Assembly (NCBI GenBank): GCA_028554795.2
Contig: CM068839.1
Location: forward strand, 18,304,043 to 18,368,042
Length of the DNA: 64,000 nucleotides
Direction: 5' to 3'
Origin: Sinohyriopsis cumingii
Lineage: Eukaryota; Mollusca; Bivalvia; Unionida; Unionidae
In this document: positions 1 through 9,413 of the stretch, one piece after another
How the letters are laid out: every line of letters begins with the position of its first letter
How positions within the stretch are numbered: position 1 is the stretch's first letter
Translations under genes and position numbers: made by a program
The notes under the pieces: generated by a model
The model's database searches: none
What the model was told of the DNA's origin: nothing
Seen by the model: only the letters and a program-made list of their open reading frames with translations

Positions 1-1489
1 AGTTTTCGATAAGTTCAACGGAGAATGCTGGAGTCAACCAGTAGAATAATACGTAGAAGAGCGACCTAAAATGTACTCAACTTTATATTTAGTGGCTCTA
101 AAAGCATTAAAAAGGCCAAAGGTTTTCCACGGGTTATTATGCAGAAAGCTTTCAAACGCGACCTGTACCAGGAATGTATTCAATTCGATGTGATTTCGCA
201 AACATTGTAAATATGATATGGTGTCAGAAACATCGCATGGCTGGGTGGCTTCGCTGCTTTTCATTAATAGAACCCAAACGGTAATGTGTTGCTTGTCTTA
301 GAATACCAGTTCATTTCCGATATCGTTAACGTGCTTCACATGTCAATTTCGCAAGCATTACAGTTATATAAATTGTCTGCCAGTGATGTCATAGACGAAT
401 ATAAAAAGCGCCACCGTAAGGCTGCTCGTGAACACCAGGATGTAATTCGTAATAGTAGTACAAGTCTACAATGTGTCAAATATATGACAAGTTCGGACAA
501 AGTGCATGGTAACAAACATTTTCACCGCTGACTAAACCAGCAAAGGAAATTGCGGAACCTGCAAGCGCAAGTGGCAACACAAACGGGAACACAAGAAGAT
601 CTTGGTCACATCTGTAAAGTAGATAAATTCACCAAGGATATCAACACAGTAATAAGAGTAACTGCCATGGTTATTACATGCTTGCCAAAGAGTACGGAGG
701 AAGTCAAAGACCAAAAAGCCGGCAAAGAACTTAACATCAGCAAAGAATCATTTCTGCCACCAAGATACTAGTCAATAATAGAAACAATGAAATAAAATTT
801 TAATGAAAAATGTTGTCATTGGATCATTGAAAACTTTCGTTCGTGCATGTTTTGACTTTAACCCCATATGTAAAAATCTATTGATTAAATAGCCATTATA
901 GAACATAACAAAATGTCTGGGCCAAGTGGGTATACAGAGAATTTACTGGGTTTAAAGGAAGCTCTAGTGGTCCGTTCAACATCATAATAATATGCTTGCG
1001 TTCGCTAAAGCTGTTAAATATAATAAGACAAAGTAATAGATGTATCGATTTATGCAACTCCTGCACGAGGAAGGTTATGAATGAAGCCTGAAAAACACCA
1101 TAAAAGCAAGAACCTGCATTAGAATTTAACACAATGGGAGAACAATCAAAATGGATAGACAGAGAAGTAAAAAGGTTGGTAAAACAACAGCTACCAACAG
1201 CTGTTTATATATTCAGGATTACCTCAATATCCTGTGACGCCATTATTAGTAATTATGAAGGCAGGTATGAAACAACAGGCGCAGCAGTTAAGGGTTACAT
1301 ACTGTGGGATTTTTTTTACTAACACTCATACCAGGTGATTTGATATCGATTAGTCATAATTGTTTGATACATATTCGTTTTACACTTGTTGATTAAGTAA
1401 CGTTGTCGATCTACGCGTTGAAACAACAACGATACAACTGCACATTAGAGATCGACGTGACATTTTAAATACATTGACATTCGTAAGTG
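1..1489. other. unassigned DNA, no convincing gene
   Basis: Several short open frames are present (for example 34-264 minus, 286-531 plus, 550-771 plus), but none shows a recognisable domain and none matches a gene of elements A or B. Because a decayed relative of those elements starts just downstream, part of this stretch may be older element sequence worn beyond recognition. That is inference. Confidence 0.4.
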
Positions 1490-2720
1490 AACGTTTGAGA
1501 CCCGTGTTTGTTGTAAACGTGAAAAGAACTCGTTTACGCGACATATGGTATTGTCCTCGGTGAATTTGTTCGTAGATTCTTCATTGGTTTCCTAAATTAA
1601 TTTGCTGGATTGTCCTCACGCGCCGCACCAATTGCTAAACAAGCTGCAATGAGAGTTGTTGATAGCACGAAAAACGTTGTCATGGAACTACGAGCGGCTC
1701 ATCTGTCCCAAAATCAATTACAGCGGTTTACTAACAACAGCACTACTACTAAATGCGGTAACATTACCATGAACAGAAACTATGACAACTGCTGCTGGTA
1801 AACTATTATTGAAGCAATTCAAGAACGACTGTCTAAAACGCTGATTGCAAATTTGGCAATGGGAAATGGATTACGATATTCTTGCAAAGGATATTAGACG
1901 AAGTTAATAATAGATAAATAATGGTTCATTTCAAAGATATATCTGATTCAGCGTTTGATATGCCTGTGTTGGTGGATGGTAGAAAAAGATATTTTTAGTA
2001 TTATTCTATCTCGGCTCGTTTCCCAAATCAATTAAAATAAAATTTCAAGAGCAGGACACCTCTATGTGTTTCCTTCCACGTGAGGCATTCATTAAAGTTG
2101 AGGGAAAATTTTACAGAATTATGCTGGCGGTACCGATTATTCTGCCAATGCTAAATTTGGATTTGTTAACAACGTACACGTTATTCCATCGATGGAAAGG
2201 AAATCGAATAAATACTTGAAAACGTTGACGGTGCTACGATAATTATTGAACTTGGCAGATAAAGCGATGATTATACAAGAATAGATGGTTTATCAAAGAT
2301 ACGTCTGTTTATTCGGATTCTCAACAGTATGCAATTAGACAACCTAAGCTAAATCGTAACCCCGCTTACGATGCAGATATGCAACCATTTTTAGTCGTAG
2401 GCACTAATGTCCCCATCAATGGTTCATTTGCACAACGTCAAGGACAACGTTGTGGAGGCTCATAACGATTGCATGGTGCAGTTCTTATCGGTCGCATATT
2501 TGGATCTTTTAGAGGTATTCTCAAGCTTACTTTTGGGGCCAACAATACAGTTACATTAATGCGCATAATCAACTCAAAAGATGCAATTTTGCGTGCTGCA
2601 AATGTGGCTGATGGTAAAGTTGTATTAGAAACAAGAAACATTATCATACTGCATGCCTGTCCTTCTCCCTTCATTGACTACGTTTGTTATCGCTGATGAA
2701 ATATGGAAATGCTTCAACTT
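1490..2720 (+). pseudogene. decayed third virus-like element (minor capsid and major capsid remnants)
   Basis: Two consecutive element genes can be followed in broken frames. About 1500-1800 resembles the pX-like protein of elements A and B (VVN near the start, then an APIAKQAAMR segment matching APLAKQ in the intact copies). From 1921 a methionine opens a frame with SAFDMPV, like the capsid start of A, interrupted by stops within about 80 bases. Further matches follow: EAFIKVEG near 2090, FVNN near 2162, and RIFGSFRG with FGANNTVTLMR at 2487-2560. The gene order and strand match element A. Frameshifts and stops are numerous, and no TIR or other core gene was found, so this is an old fragment. 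Confidence 0.8.
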
Positions 2721-3649
2721 TGTCGTTTCTCGCGCATATCAAAGGTGCCAACCCAAGAAGTAAATATAGCGGAATAACTTAGATGGTAAATAAATAATAA
2801 ACCTGGTCATACAACACAAGAACACGTGTAAGATGACATTTGACAACTTGGAAATGACTGGAGTTTTCTTGCATTGAAACGGTCATCGGGAAAAGCATGC
2901 TGCACGTGTATATTACAGTATGTGGTCATGTATGGTGCTAGTAAAGTGATTTCGATGTGATTACATTCACGTTTACTCTTTTATTCAGAACTGCTTGCAG
3001 CGGCCCAAAGCAGTCTCAATAGGATTAGTAAACTGTATTATGTGGCTATTGAGGAAAAAATAATCAGTGCGCCGAATTCTAGTCAGTGTTGAAGGATATG
3101 GAATATCACCGACATCTAGCACAAATAAGAACCGCTGAATAGATTTATAGACTATAAAAGGAGTGAATCAATCCATACTTTCTTGAATTGTTAATGATAA
3201 TCAAACATGGATTGCACATAGTATAAAGCTTGCTTGCCTTGTCATGGGTGATAGAGTCTATGAAGTACTTTAGGACCCACGAGGCAAAGCAGGCGAAATG
3301 CTGAACAGCATTTTCATTACTATGGTAAGGGCGATATGCACACTGTACATTGCTAGAAAGACTATTAGAATTCAGATGATATACATGTGTGCACAGAACA
3401 AATCGATGGGGTCAAGTGTCGGTTTCTTCATCAGAGACTTTACACTGGCAGCTTTGAAAATTGATGGGAATTCCCAGATGAGATTGAACTTTGAATAACA
3501 TCAGGTAGTGAAGGCGATGTTTAATCTAGGCGCTCTTCATTACAATTGAATGTACCAAATCTAAATGCATTGAACTTTGTCAAGGGAGAAATTCGCAACC
3601 AAAGAAAAGGTCGCTGAAAGTGATCGACATGTATTCCTTGACATTATCA
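2721..3649. other. unassigned DNA between the decayed copy and element A
   Basis: No supported gene. A 66-codon frame at 3298-3498 has no recognisable motif. The last 90 bases on the minus strand form a short open frame that element A appears to interrupt. Confidence 0.4.
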
Positions 3650-3654
3650 TCTTC
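3650..3654. repeat. left target-site duplication of element A (TCTTC)
   Basis: TCTTC directly precedes the AGCAGCAG terminus and recurs at 19841-19845 directly after the right terminus. A sixth base does not match (A on the left, T on the right). Confidence 0.85.
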
Positions 3655-3964
3655 AGCAGCAGAGGGGCTGTACAGACCGAAACTTTTTGCACAATAAACC
3701 CCTCCAGGAAACTATTCCTCGATAGAGGGCTTATTTCGACGAAATAAACCCTTCTATTCAGAATACAGGACAAAAAAAAATGTCCCCCGAAAACTCGAAG
3801 AGTTTCCAGGGACAAACTCGTTGAGTTTGCACTGACAACTTGGGTTACTTCAATAAATCTGAAACAGTTTCCGTGGCGGGGTCGTTATTGAAAAATCCAT
3901 GGGTCGGGTCCATCCCCTCTGCTGCTCTGGGAAATGAGTTTCCAAGGAAAAACATTTTTATGTT
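3655..3964 (+). repeat. element A left terminal inverted repeat
   Basis: 310 bp, the reverse complement of 19531-19840 with no mismatch seen. It is rich in short hairpins: two with arms AAACTC/GAGTTT around 3-base loops, one TTATTTCG/CGAAATAA and one GAAAC/GTTTC. The terminal motif AGCAGCAGAGGGG (3655-3667) is repeated inverted inside as CCCCTCTGCTGCT (3914-3926). Confidence 0.95.
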
Positions 3965-3993
3965 AGCGGAATTAAATCATTGACAAATAAATA

Positions 3994-5028
3994 ATGGCAA
4001 ATATTGGAGAAGCACATACGACTAGATTAGCTCGAGAACGTCTCGAAGCAATTCAGAAATTTCTTCCTGTCCGTGATAGTGTCAGACAAAAATTACAACT
4101 AAGACAGCAAGCACGGGAAGGATTTGCAGAGACTACGGAGGAATTATTTAAACCCGTGACCAAAGCTACTGAAAAATCCGCAGCTGTTACCAAAGAGGCT
4201 TTAATAGAGCAAAGGAAAATTTTACAGGATATTTCAGCTGGACTTAAACCCCCGCCTCCACCCGATGAAGTTGTTGTGTCAGTACCTGCTGGTAAGCGAG
4301 TAACAGGGAGAATTACTGACCCCGCCAAAAGATTTACGCCGGATTATATTGAACTTCTTAAAAATGTACCAGAAGAGAAATTACCTGAGACAATACTGTT
4401 AGGATTGATTAGAAGAGATGTGTCTTTAAACCCAGAACACGGTTCTATGACAGATGATAATTTTATCAAATATTCGTATCGTATACGTGAAAATAAAAAA
4501 CAAATCAGCAGGGACGATACAAAATACGATAGACTTGTAGATGCTATACGTAAACTTGAAATTCCACCATCGCAACCTCAAGAAGAAAAATCACCGTTGC
4601 AACACACAGAACGACAACAATATCCTTCACGGCGAAGAGCAATAGATCCTGATCTAACTCCGTTAAGTGAATACGAGGCTGCATCTGAAGGAAGTCCGCG
4701 GGGCCAAAAATTCAAACAAACTAGGTCGCCGATAATTAGCTTAACAACATCTTCTGAAAGTTTGCCTCAAGACATTTTATCCCCAAGAATTGTACCATCA
4801 ACAGGGGAGGGTTTAGGATCCGGTTTTATTGCCTGCCCTAATAATATCATCGATGATGTATCACGGTTGGAAGTTCTCATCGGAGGAAGACGTGCCGGAA
4901 ACAATTCTCCGGAAATTATAAATGAAGCCGCAGATATCTGTCAGAGACTATTTCAGCGTGGCATCATGGATATCAGCATCTACCGGGGGCTCATTGATGA
5001 ACTCGCAGACGGTTACCACAGCGACTAA
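3994..5028 (+). CDS. A1: conserved element protein of unknown function, 344 aa
   Basis: This is the first gene inside the left TIR, and its homologue in B is at 54074-55003. The two share an N-terminal block of about 60 residues (TTRLARERL, PVRD, FKPVTKATE) and a C-terminal block (SRLEVLIGGRRAGNNSPEI, then GIMDI.IYR.LIDEL). The middle (about residues 90-280) is proline- and charge-rich and unconserved, as in a tether or scaffold. From memory, the C-terminal AGNNSPEI..E pattern recurs in proteins of animal Polinton-like elements; I cannot name a function. It lies just upstream of the capsid genes, so a structural or assembly role is inferred. The start ATG follows AAATAAATA, the usual context in this element. 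Confidence 0.85.
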   Translation: MANIGEAHTTRLARERLEAIQKFLPVRDSVRQKLQLRQQAREGFAETTEELFKPVTKATEKSAAVTKEALIEQRKILQDISAGLKPPPPPDEVVVSVPAGKRVTGRITDPAKRFTPDYIELLKNVPEEKLPETILLGLIRRDVSLNPEHGSMTDDNFIKYSYRIRENKKQISRDDTKYDRLVDAIRKLEIPPSQPQEEKSPLQHTERQQYPSRRRAIDPDLTPLSEYEAASEGSPRGQKFKQTRSPIISLTTSSESLPQDILSPRIVPSTGEGLGSGFIACPNNIIDDVSRLEVLIGGRRAGNNSPEIINEAADICQRLFQRGIMDISIYRGLIDELADGYHSD

Positions 5029-5034
5029 TAATTA

Positions 5035-5050
5035 AATTTGCTAGCAAATT
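5035..5050. promoter_or_regulatory. 16-bp perfect palindrome AATTTGCTAGCAAATT
   Basis: It sits between A1 and A2, seven bases after the A1 stop. It is the longest of several GCTAGC-centred palindromes at gene junctions in these elements (also 7789-7802, 10849-10858, 60937-60950). A protein-binding site or RNA 3'-end signal is possible; the function is unknown. Confidence 0.5.
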
Positions 5051-5077
5051 CAGTTAGATAAACAATAATTAAATAAA

Positions 5078-5536
5078 ATGATACTACACGATTCTTTTCG
5101 CAGACCAAGAAGTGTCAGAGTAGTAAACTCACGATTACCAGTATACGAGGTTGTTTACGGAGATGGAGTCGGTGATGTTGTTAGGGATTTAGTCACAAGA
5201 ATCGCTCCGAAAGCTGGACCGTTAGCAAAACAATTCGCGATGAAAGCCGCTGATGTTGTCAAGGATAAAGCCATTGGCACTGTTGGTAGTCTTGCCGGGA
5301 AAGCATTTCAATCAATCAAGGATCGACTAGCACAGCTGATACGAAAAAAAAACCCAGTCGAGAGGTTGGTGCCAGTAAAACTACCATCCACTGAAGCTAT
5401 GCCGGCAAATGTTAGTAGCGTAGTAAATAAGGCCGTAAATCAGAAATTAGCTGAGATCGCAACAGCAGGAATTACCTCCAAAGCGTTGCAAGATAGTGTA
5501 ACTGCTAATTTGATAGCTGGTAGTGGTTTCCGGTGA
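5078..5536 (+). CDS. A2: minor capsid protein candidate (adenovirus pX-like), 152 aa
   Basis: A small basic protein. VRVVNSRLPVYEVVYGDG near residues 11-30 is followed by a long alanine- and lysine-rich helix (APKAGPLAKQFAMKAADVV) and a polybasic stretch (LIRKKNPVER). The arrangement of a Tyr/Gly-rich turn followed by an amphipathic helix resembles the pX/pVI-like minor proteins next to the capsid gene in adenoviruses, Polintons and adintoviruses. Its homologue in B is 53512-54003, and a decayed one lies near 1500-1800. It directly precedes the capsid gene in both elements. The pX assignment is by position and composition, not by a defining motif. Confidence 0.7.
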   Translation: MILHDSFRRPRSVRVVNSRLPVYEVVYGDGVGDVVRDLVTRIAPKAGPLAKQFAMKAADVVKDKAIGTVGSLAGKAFQSIKDRLAQLIRKKNPVERLVPVKLPSTEAMPANVSSVVNKAVNQKLAEIATAGITSKALQDSVTANLIAGSGFR

Positions 5537-5573
5537 CGATAACATTTTAATTAGATCATCACAAATAATAATA

Positions 5574-6914
5574 ATGTTTGCACGAAAATCCAATGACGCG
5601 TTTGATATGTCCAAACCAGTACTTAAAGATGATTCTGTACGTGATTTTCAATATTATTCTTATGAAGCACGTGATCCTAACCAACGCGGAAGAATTGAAC
5701 TACAGGTCCAGGATACAAGTAGATACTTCTTGCCCGCTGAGGCCTTCATCGAAGTTGAAGGTAGGCTTTTAAAGAATGATAACACTAACTACGGAATCGG
5801 CGACCGAGTTGGATTTGTTAACAACGGCATCATGGCGTTATTTAAATCCGTTATTTACATGATAGATGGAAAAGAAATTGAAACAATTCATGATAACGTC
5901 GACGTTGCCACAACAATTCTCGGGTTGGCGAGATACTCGGATGATTACACCAGATCAGCCGGACCATCAATGATGTTTGCAAAGGATATAACCGACAGCC
6001 CCGAGAACAGGAATGTAACAATGAATAATGCCGGTGACGCAGTTGCATCGATGAACGAAAATTTTAATTTGGGTTTTGCAACACGTAGATCGATGTTAAG
6101 TGGAGATGAAGAGTTCTCAGGTGTGATTCCATTGTCTCACATCTTTGGATTCTGCAGAGATGTCCACAAGGTCATATTCGGTGCCAAACACACAGTTGTA
6201 CTTGTGCGAAAACCTGATGATAATGACGCTATCTGGCGAGATGCTGCTGTTGCCCCTGGTCAGGTAATACTAACTAAACTGTGGTTGTGGATGCCAGTGT
6301 TGTCTCCGTCAATCACCGAAGAACAACGACTGTTGTCTTTCATGGACACGGGCGGTAAATCACTGCTATCCTGGAAAACAACAACCACAGACGTTATTCA
6401 GGGTGATAATGGTGGGTTGTTTACATGGCATATATCATCGCAACAAGGAGTATCAGCACCACGACATATTTTCATTGCATTTCAATACCGTGCTAGAACA
6501 GATAGCCAGGAAAGAAATCCAATGGTATTTGATACACTTGGAGTTTCTGAAGTTTCGTTGAGAATAAATGGGCATCAGGAGCCATCTGAGGATATATTAA
6601 TAGATTTCGAACATCATCGTGTCGCACGCGCGTATCATCGTCTGATGTCATTTATGGGGCGCGACCTTAATGTAGACACTGGCCTGCAAATATCACAGCG
6701 AGACTTTATGAGTTTATATCCGATTTATTACTTTTCGCTGGAACATCTTGATCTGGTTAAACAATCTGTTGTCGACCTACATTTCCGAGCTCGTGTAGGT
6801 GTTCCTGCTGGTGGTTACAGAGCGATTGCTGTCATACTCTCCGATAAAGCAATGCTGCTTGAAGGTGTTGGCGGACGAATGAGGGTCATCGACGCTCCAA
6901 TCGAGAATATGTAA
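5574..6914 (+). CDS. A3: major capsid protein, double jelly-roll, 446 aa
   Basis: The main shell protein, expected to form trimeric capsomers. An N-terminal jelly roll is signalled by YFLPAEAFIEVEG and FVNNGIMALF. The hallmark of the metazoan double jelly-roll family follows, PLSHIFGFCRD then KVIFGAKHTVVLVR, and a second barrel holds QEPSEDI, YYFSLEHLDL and VVDLHFRA. The length fits the family. The start is set at MFARKSNDAFDM because the B copy begins the same way (MFAR) and a run of AATAATA precedes the ATG; the longer upstream frame overlaps A2 and is not conserved. The frame is intact. It was identified by family pattern; a structure prediction would settle it. Confidence 0.93.
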   Translation: MFARKSNDAFDMSKPVLKDDSVRDFQYYSYEARDPNQRGRIELQVQDTSRYFLPAEAFIEVEGRLLKNDNTNYGIGDRVGFVNNGIMALFKSVIYMIDGKEIETIHDNVDVATTILGLARYSDDYTRSAGPSMMFAKDITDSPENRNVTMNNAGDAVASMNENFNLGFATRRSMLSGDEEFSGVIPLSHIFGFCRDVHKVIFGAKHTVVLVRKPDDNDAIWRDAAVAPGQVILTKLWLWMPVLSPSITEEQRLLSFMDTGGKSLLSWKTTTTDVIQGDNGGLFTWHISSQQGVSAPRHIFIAFQYRARTDSQERNPMVFDTLGVSEVSLRINGHQEPSEDILIDFEHHRVARAYHRLMSFMGRDLNVDTGLQISQRDFMSLYPIYYFSLEHLDLVKQSVVDLHFRARVGVPAGGYRAIAVILSDKAMLLEGVGGRMRVIDAPIENM

Positions 6915-6941
6915 CCCAATTAAAATCAAACTTAGGATATA

Positions 6942-7385
6942 ATGTCATACAGTCATGTTAATGTCGCCTTGACTTCCGGTCAAACGAAGAAATTGCAATC
7001 AAAGAACGCAAGCACGTGCGGGACATCAATAACACTAAAACGAGATCAGATTACTGGTGGTCCAAACAAATTGTCGTTGACTAATACTCAGCTTAAACAT
7101 TTTAATAAGGCACTAACAGCAAAAACCGGTGTCCGACTTGATTTCTCTGCTGCAGCTATCAAGGACATGACTAAAACCGGTGGAATATTTCCTCTTCTCG
7201 CAGCAATACCGGCGTTGATTGCCGCGGCAGCACCAGCCGTAGCAAAAGCCGCAGCACTCGGTGCAGTTGGAACTGCAGCTGGAATGGCACTAAAAAAGGC
7301 AACAGGAAAAGGATACAAGAAAAAAAAGGGACGCGGTCTAAGACTACCAGGAACTCCACCATCATGGTATCCAAAAAAATTCTAA
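6942..7385 (+). CDS. A4: hydrophobic minor capsid protein candidate (pVI-like), 147 aa
   Basis: The N-terminal 70 residues have a VALTSGQTKKLQSK...TITLKRDQ...KLSLTNTQLKHFNKA pattern typical of small Polinton minor-capsid proteins. A KTGGIFPLLAAIPALIAAAAPAVA hydrophobic stretch follows (described in parts: KTGGIFPLL, then an Ala-rich helix). The protein ends in a lysine-rich tail with GLRLPGTPPSWYP. A membrane-active or cement role like adenovirus pVI is inferred. Its last 22 bases overlap the protease gene in another frame, so the two are probably co-expressed. The B homologue is shortened by a frameshift in the lysine codons. Confidence 0.75.
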   Translation: MSYSHVNVALTSGQTKKLQSKNASTCGTSITLKRDQITGGPNKLSLTNTQLKHFNKALTAKTGVRLDFSAAAIKDMTKTGGIFPLLAAIPALIAAAAPAVAKAAALGAVGTAAGMALKKATGKGYKKKKGRGLRLPGTPPSWYPKKF

Positions 7386-7804
7386 CGCCGTTGAGCAATT
7401 TTGATTTACTCGATGCTGTTAAAAAATTGCGTGTAAAACATTTCAGAGGCGTATTTATGCGAGATCAATTACCGCAACGACCGAATAATCCAGAAACTGG
7501 CATTATCAATCTCGACAACAAAGATGGTCCGGGAACTCACTGGGTTGCTTACGCGATCGATCCACGTGGAATTATCTATTTTGATTCGTACGGTTTAGCA
7601 CCGCCAGTTGAGTTTCTCAAGTATGTCAGCAGATTTTCTAATGTTCCAGTGTGGCAGTCGACGTTACCAACACAAACATTAATTGATCCGCCCATTTGTG
7701 GGAGGGAGGTTTTAAATGTTCTTGATGCAATCTCAAGAAATCCAGCAACTCCTCCTCATAAAGTAGTGTATGAATATACCGCATCGAGAAATGCTAGCAT
7801 TTGA
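7364..7804 (+). CDS. A5: adenain-like cysteine protease, 146 aa
   Basis: A capsid maturation protease of the adenovirus protease/Ulp1 type. The catalytic elements are visible: His59 in GTHWVAY, Asp74 in YFDSYG, a candidate oxyanion Gln104, and nucleophile Cys112 in DPPICG. GIINLD and VFMRDQLP are further family-like segments. It is short compared with adenovirus protease (about 204 residues) but of the size seen in Polintons. It overlaps the end of A4 and ends within a GCTAGC-centred palindrome. The B homologue at 51131-51598 keeps all catalytic residues. Expected substrates are the minor capsid proteins A2 and A4 (inference). Confidence 0.92.
   Translation: MVSKKILTPLSNFDLLDAVKKLRVKHFRGVFMRDQLPQRPNNPETGIINLDNKDGPGTHWVAYAIDPRGIIYFDSYGLAPPVEFLKYVSRFSNVPVWQSTLPTQTLIDPPICGREVLNVLDAISRNPATPPHKVVYEYTASRNASI
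7789..7802. promoter_or_regulatory. 14-bp perfect palindrome AAATGCTAGCATTT
   Basis: It spans the last codons and stop of the protease, 20 bases before the A6 start, and belongs to the GCTAGC-centred palindrome set seen at gene junctions. Confidence 0.45.
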
Positions 7805-7822
7805 AAAACAGCAATAAGAATA

Positions 7823-8833
7823 ATGGTGGATATTTACGGAAGACCTTTCACACGAGGAGGTAAACCAAGCACAGATGCTGATCTCTCAAAATATGCGACC
7901 AAAGATGAAGTCGATAATCTTTTGAATATAGCTGGAGTTGACCCAGATGAAGTTGCTATTTTCCAAGACAGGCAAGGAAAACTAAGAACGAGCAACATTA
8001 AGTGGAATGATATAATTCGCAGAGTTCTTGGAGCTACCAAGGATAACTTCGTTGCATTTAGTGATGGCGGCCGGATCAAGGACTCGAATATATCAATCGC
8101 AAGCATCAAAGACAGTATTGATAAAGGTGTTGATAAATGTGTGAAAAAAGCCGGTGACACGATGACAGGCGAACTCAGCATGAGCGGCAACAAAATAACC
8201 GCGTTAGCGAATCCCGAATCCGACCAGGATGCGTCAAACAAACAATACGTGGACATCGTCAACGGTAAACTAAATACGCTGCGTGCAGAGCATGATGTTC
8301 ACGTGGGCGCGTTTACAAGATTTCGAAGAAACTTCGTAAAAACTGATGAGGTCGTGGATAAGTTCTTTGGGACTCCTCCAGTCGTCGATGTAAAACTCGC
8401 TGATGTAAAGACCGACATTAACACGATCAAACAAACACAGCAGGATATCGTATCCGGTATTCCTGATATCGTTAACAAAACCAGTTTGATTAAAGTTCCC
8501 ACTGGAGTTACTCCGGGGCATATCACCAACATCGTATTCACGGTATCATCGGGATTCGCAACATGGTCACGACAAAATAACACTATCAAATATACAGCAA
8601 CAGCCACCGGTGTTTACAGGTTGTCTGTGTTTTCAGCCGCTAAATTTGAAATCTTCACAACATATCCTTGGAGACATTCCACCGATAAGTATTCCGGGGT
8701 TTGCACTGTAATACTAAACAGCGGAACCGAGGAAACATTTATGCTTGAAGCCGAGGACGATAGTTTAACAGCAACATCTTACTGGTTTTGTTTGGAATTC
8801 GTCGCTGCAACGCCTCAATTGGTTACCGCGTAA
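7823..8833 (+). CDS. A6: fibre/spike-like protein with phage tail-fibre repeat, 336 aa
   Basis: The first 50 residues (MVDIYGRPF, DPDEVAIFQDRQGKL) are shared with the B homologue and probably anchor the protein. Residues about 112-145 read GDTMTGELSMSGNKITAL...DQDASNKQYVD, the repeat type of bacteriophage tail fibres (GDTMTG..GNKI..L..P...DA..K.YV). A predicted helical stalk follows, then a C-terminal beta-rich domain (TGVYRLSVFSAAKFEIF, ending SYWFCLEFVA) similar to the end of B. A trimeric host-attachment fibre is inferred. B has lost the phage-type repeat and instead has heptad-like EIETIKT repeats, so the shaft evolves fast while the two ends stay conserved. Confidence 0.75.
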   Translation: MVDIYGRPFTRGGKPSTDADLSKYATKDEVDNLLNIAGVDPDEVAIFQDRQGKLRTSNIKWNDIIRRVLGATKDNFVAFSDGGRIKDSNISIASIKDSIDKGVDKCVKKAGDTMTGELSMSGNKITALANPESDQDASNKQYVDIVNGKLNTLRAEHDVHVGAFTRFRRNFVKTDEVVDKFFGTPPVVDVKLADVKTDINTIKQTQQDIVSGIPDIVNKTSLIKVPTGVTPGHITNIVFTVSSGFATWSRQNNTIKYTATATGVYRLSVFSAAKFEIFTTYPWRHSTDKYSGVCTVILNSGTEETFMLEAEDDSLTATSYWFCLEFVAATPQLVTA

Positions 8834-8840
8834 TTGAATA

Positions 8841-9413
8841 ATGTCAACGACGCCAGATGCTCAACAATATCGATACAATCAAGTCCGTGAGTGGCAATCT
8901 GAGTTAAAAACTGTCATCGAAGTAACTAGTCAAAAAGTAAAAAAATACAAGCGCCGCATAACAGTGCTGGATATTATGGTTTATTCAGTATCTGCCGTTG
9001 TTGCATCTGCCGGAGCAATACTATCAGCGGTCACTCCGGTAACTGCAGCAGTCGCCGCCACGATCTGTGTTTCCGCGGCCACAACAACAGCTGGAGTTTT
9101 CGGCATCATAGCAAAAAAAATATCATCATGTGCTAACACAAAATTACACGATTACACGACAAAATTAAATACAGCCACGACCGCATATCAGAAATTATCA
9201 TCGCTGATATCATCATCGTTAGACGTGCAAAGTAGCGACGCTACGATATCAGATTCTGAATTCAAACTAATGTCAGATGCGTACAATGACTATTTGAAAA
9301 CTAAACAAATAAATAATGTCAATAGAACTGCTTCAACAAATAGTCACAAACACAACACCGGTAAGGACCACAATGATCTCAGTGTCCTCGACGACACCAG
9401 AATTCGGTATTAA
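8841..9413 (+). CDS. A7: small membrane protein with two hydrophobic helices, 190 aa
   Basis: An N-terminal charged helix (ELKTVIEVTSQKVKKYKRR) leads into two adjacent hydrophobic segments (about residues 47-95: DIMVYSVSAVVASAGAIL, then AAVAATICVSAATTTAGVFG), then IISKK-like basic residues and a coiled-coil-like tail. The B homologue (49335-49856) has the same layout. The function is unknown; being among structural genes, it may be a virion membrane or entry component. The last 98 bases overlap the start of A8 in another frame; the B tail differs completely here, so the A tail may be an overlap by-product. Confidence 0.75.
   Translation: MSTTPDAQQYRYNQVREWQSELKTVIEVTSQKVKKYKRRITVLDIMVYSVSAVVASAGAILSAVTPVTAAVAATICVSAATTTAGVFGIIAKKISSCANTKLHDYTTKLNTATTAYQKLSSLISSSLDVQSSDATISDSEFKLMSDAYNDYLKTKQINNVNRTASTNSHKHNTGKDHNDLSVLDDTRIRY

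Noticed and set aside
3561..3815. 84-codon minus frame at the left edge of element A
   Set aside because: It runs across the TIR boundary and is made of TIR hairpins; it is not conserved in B.
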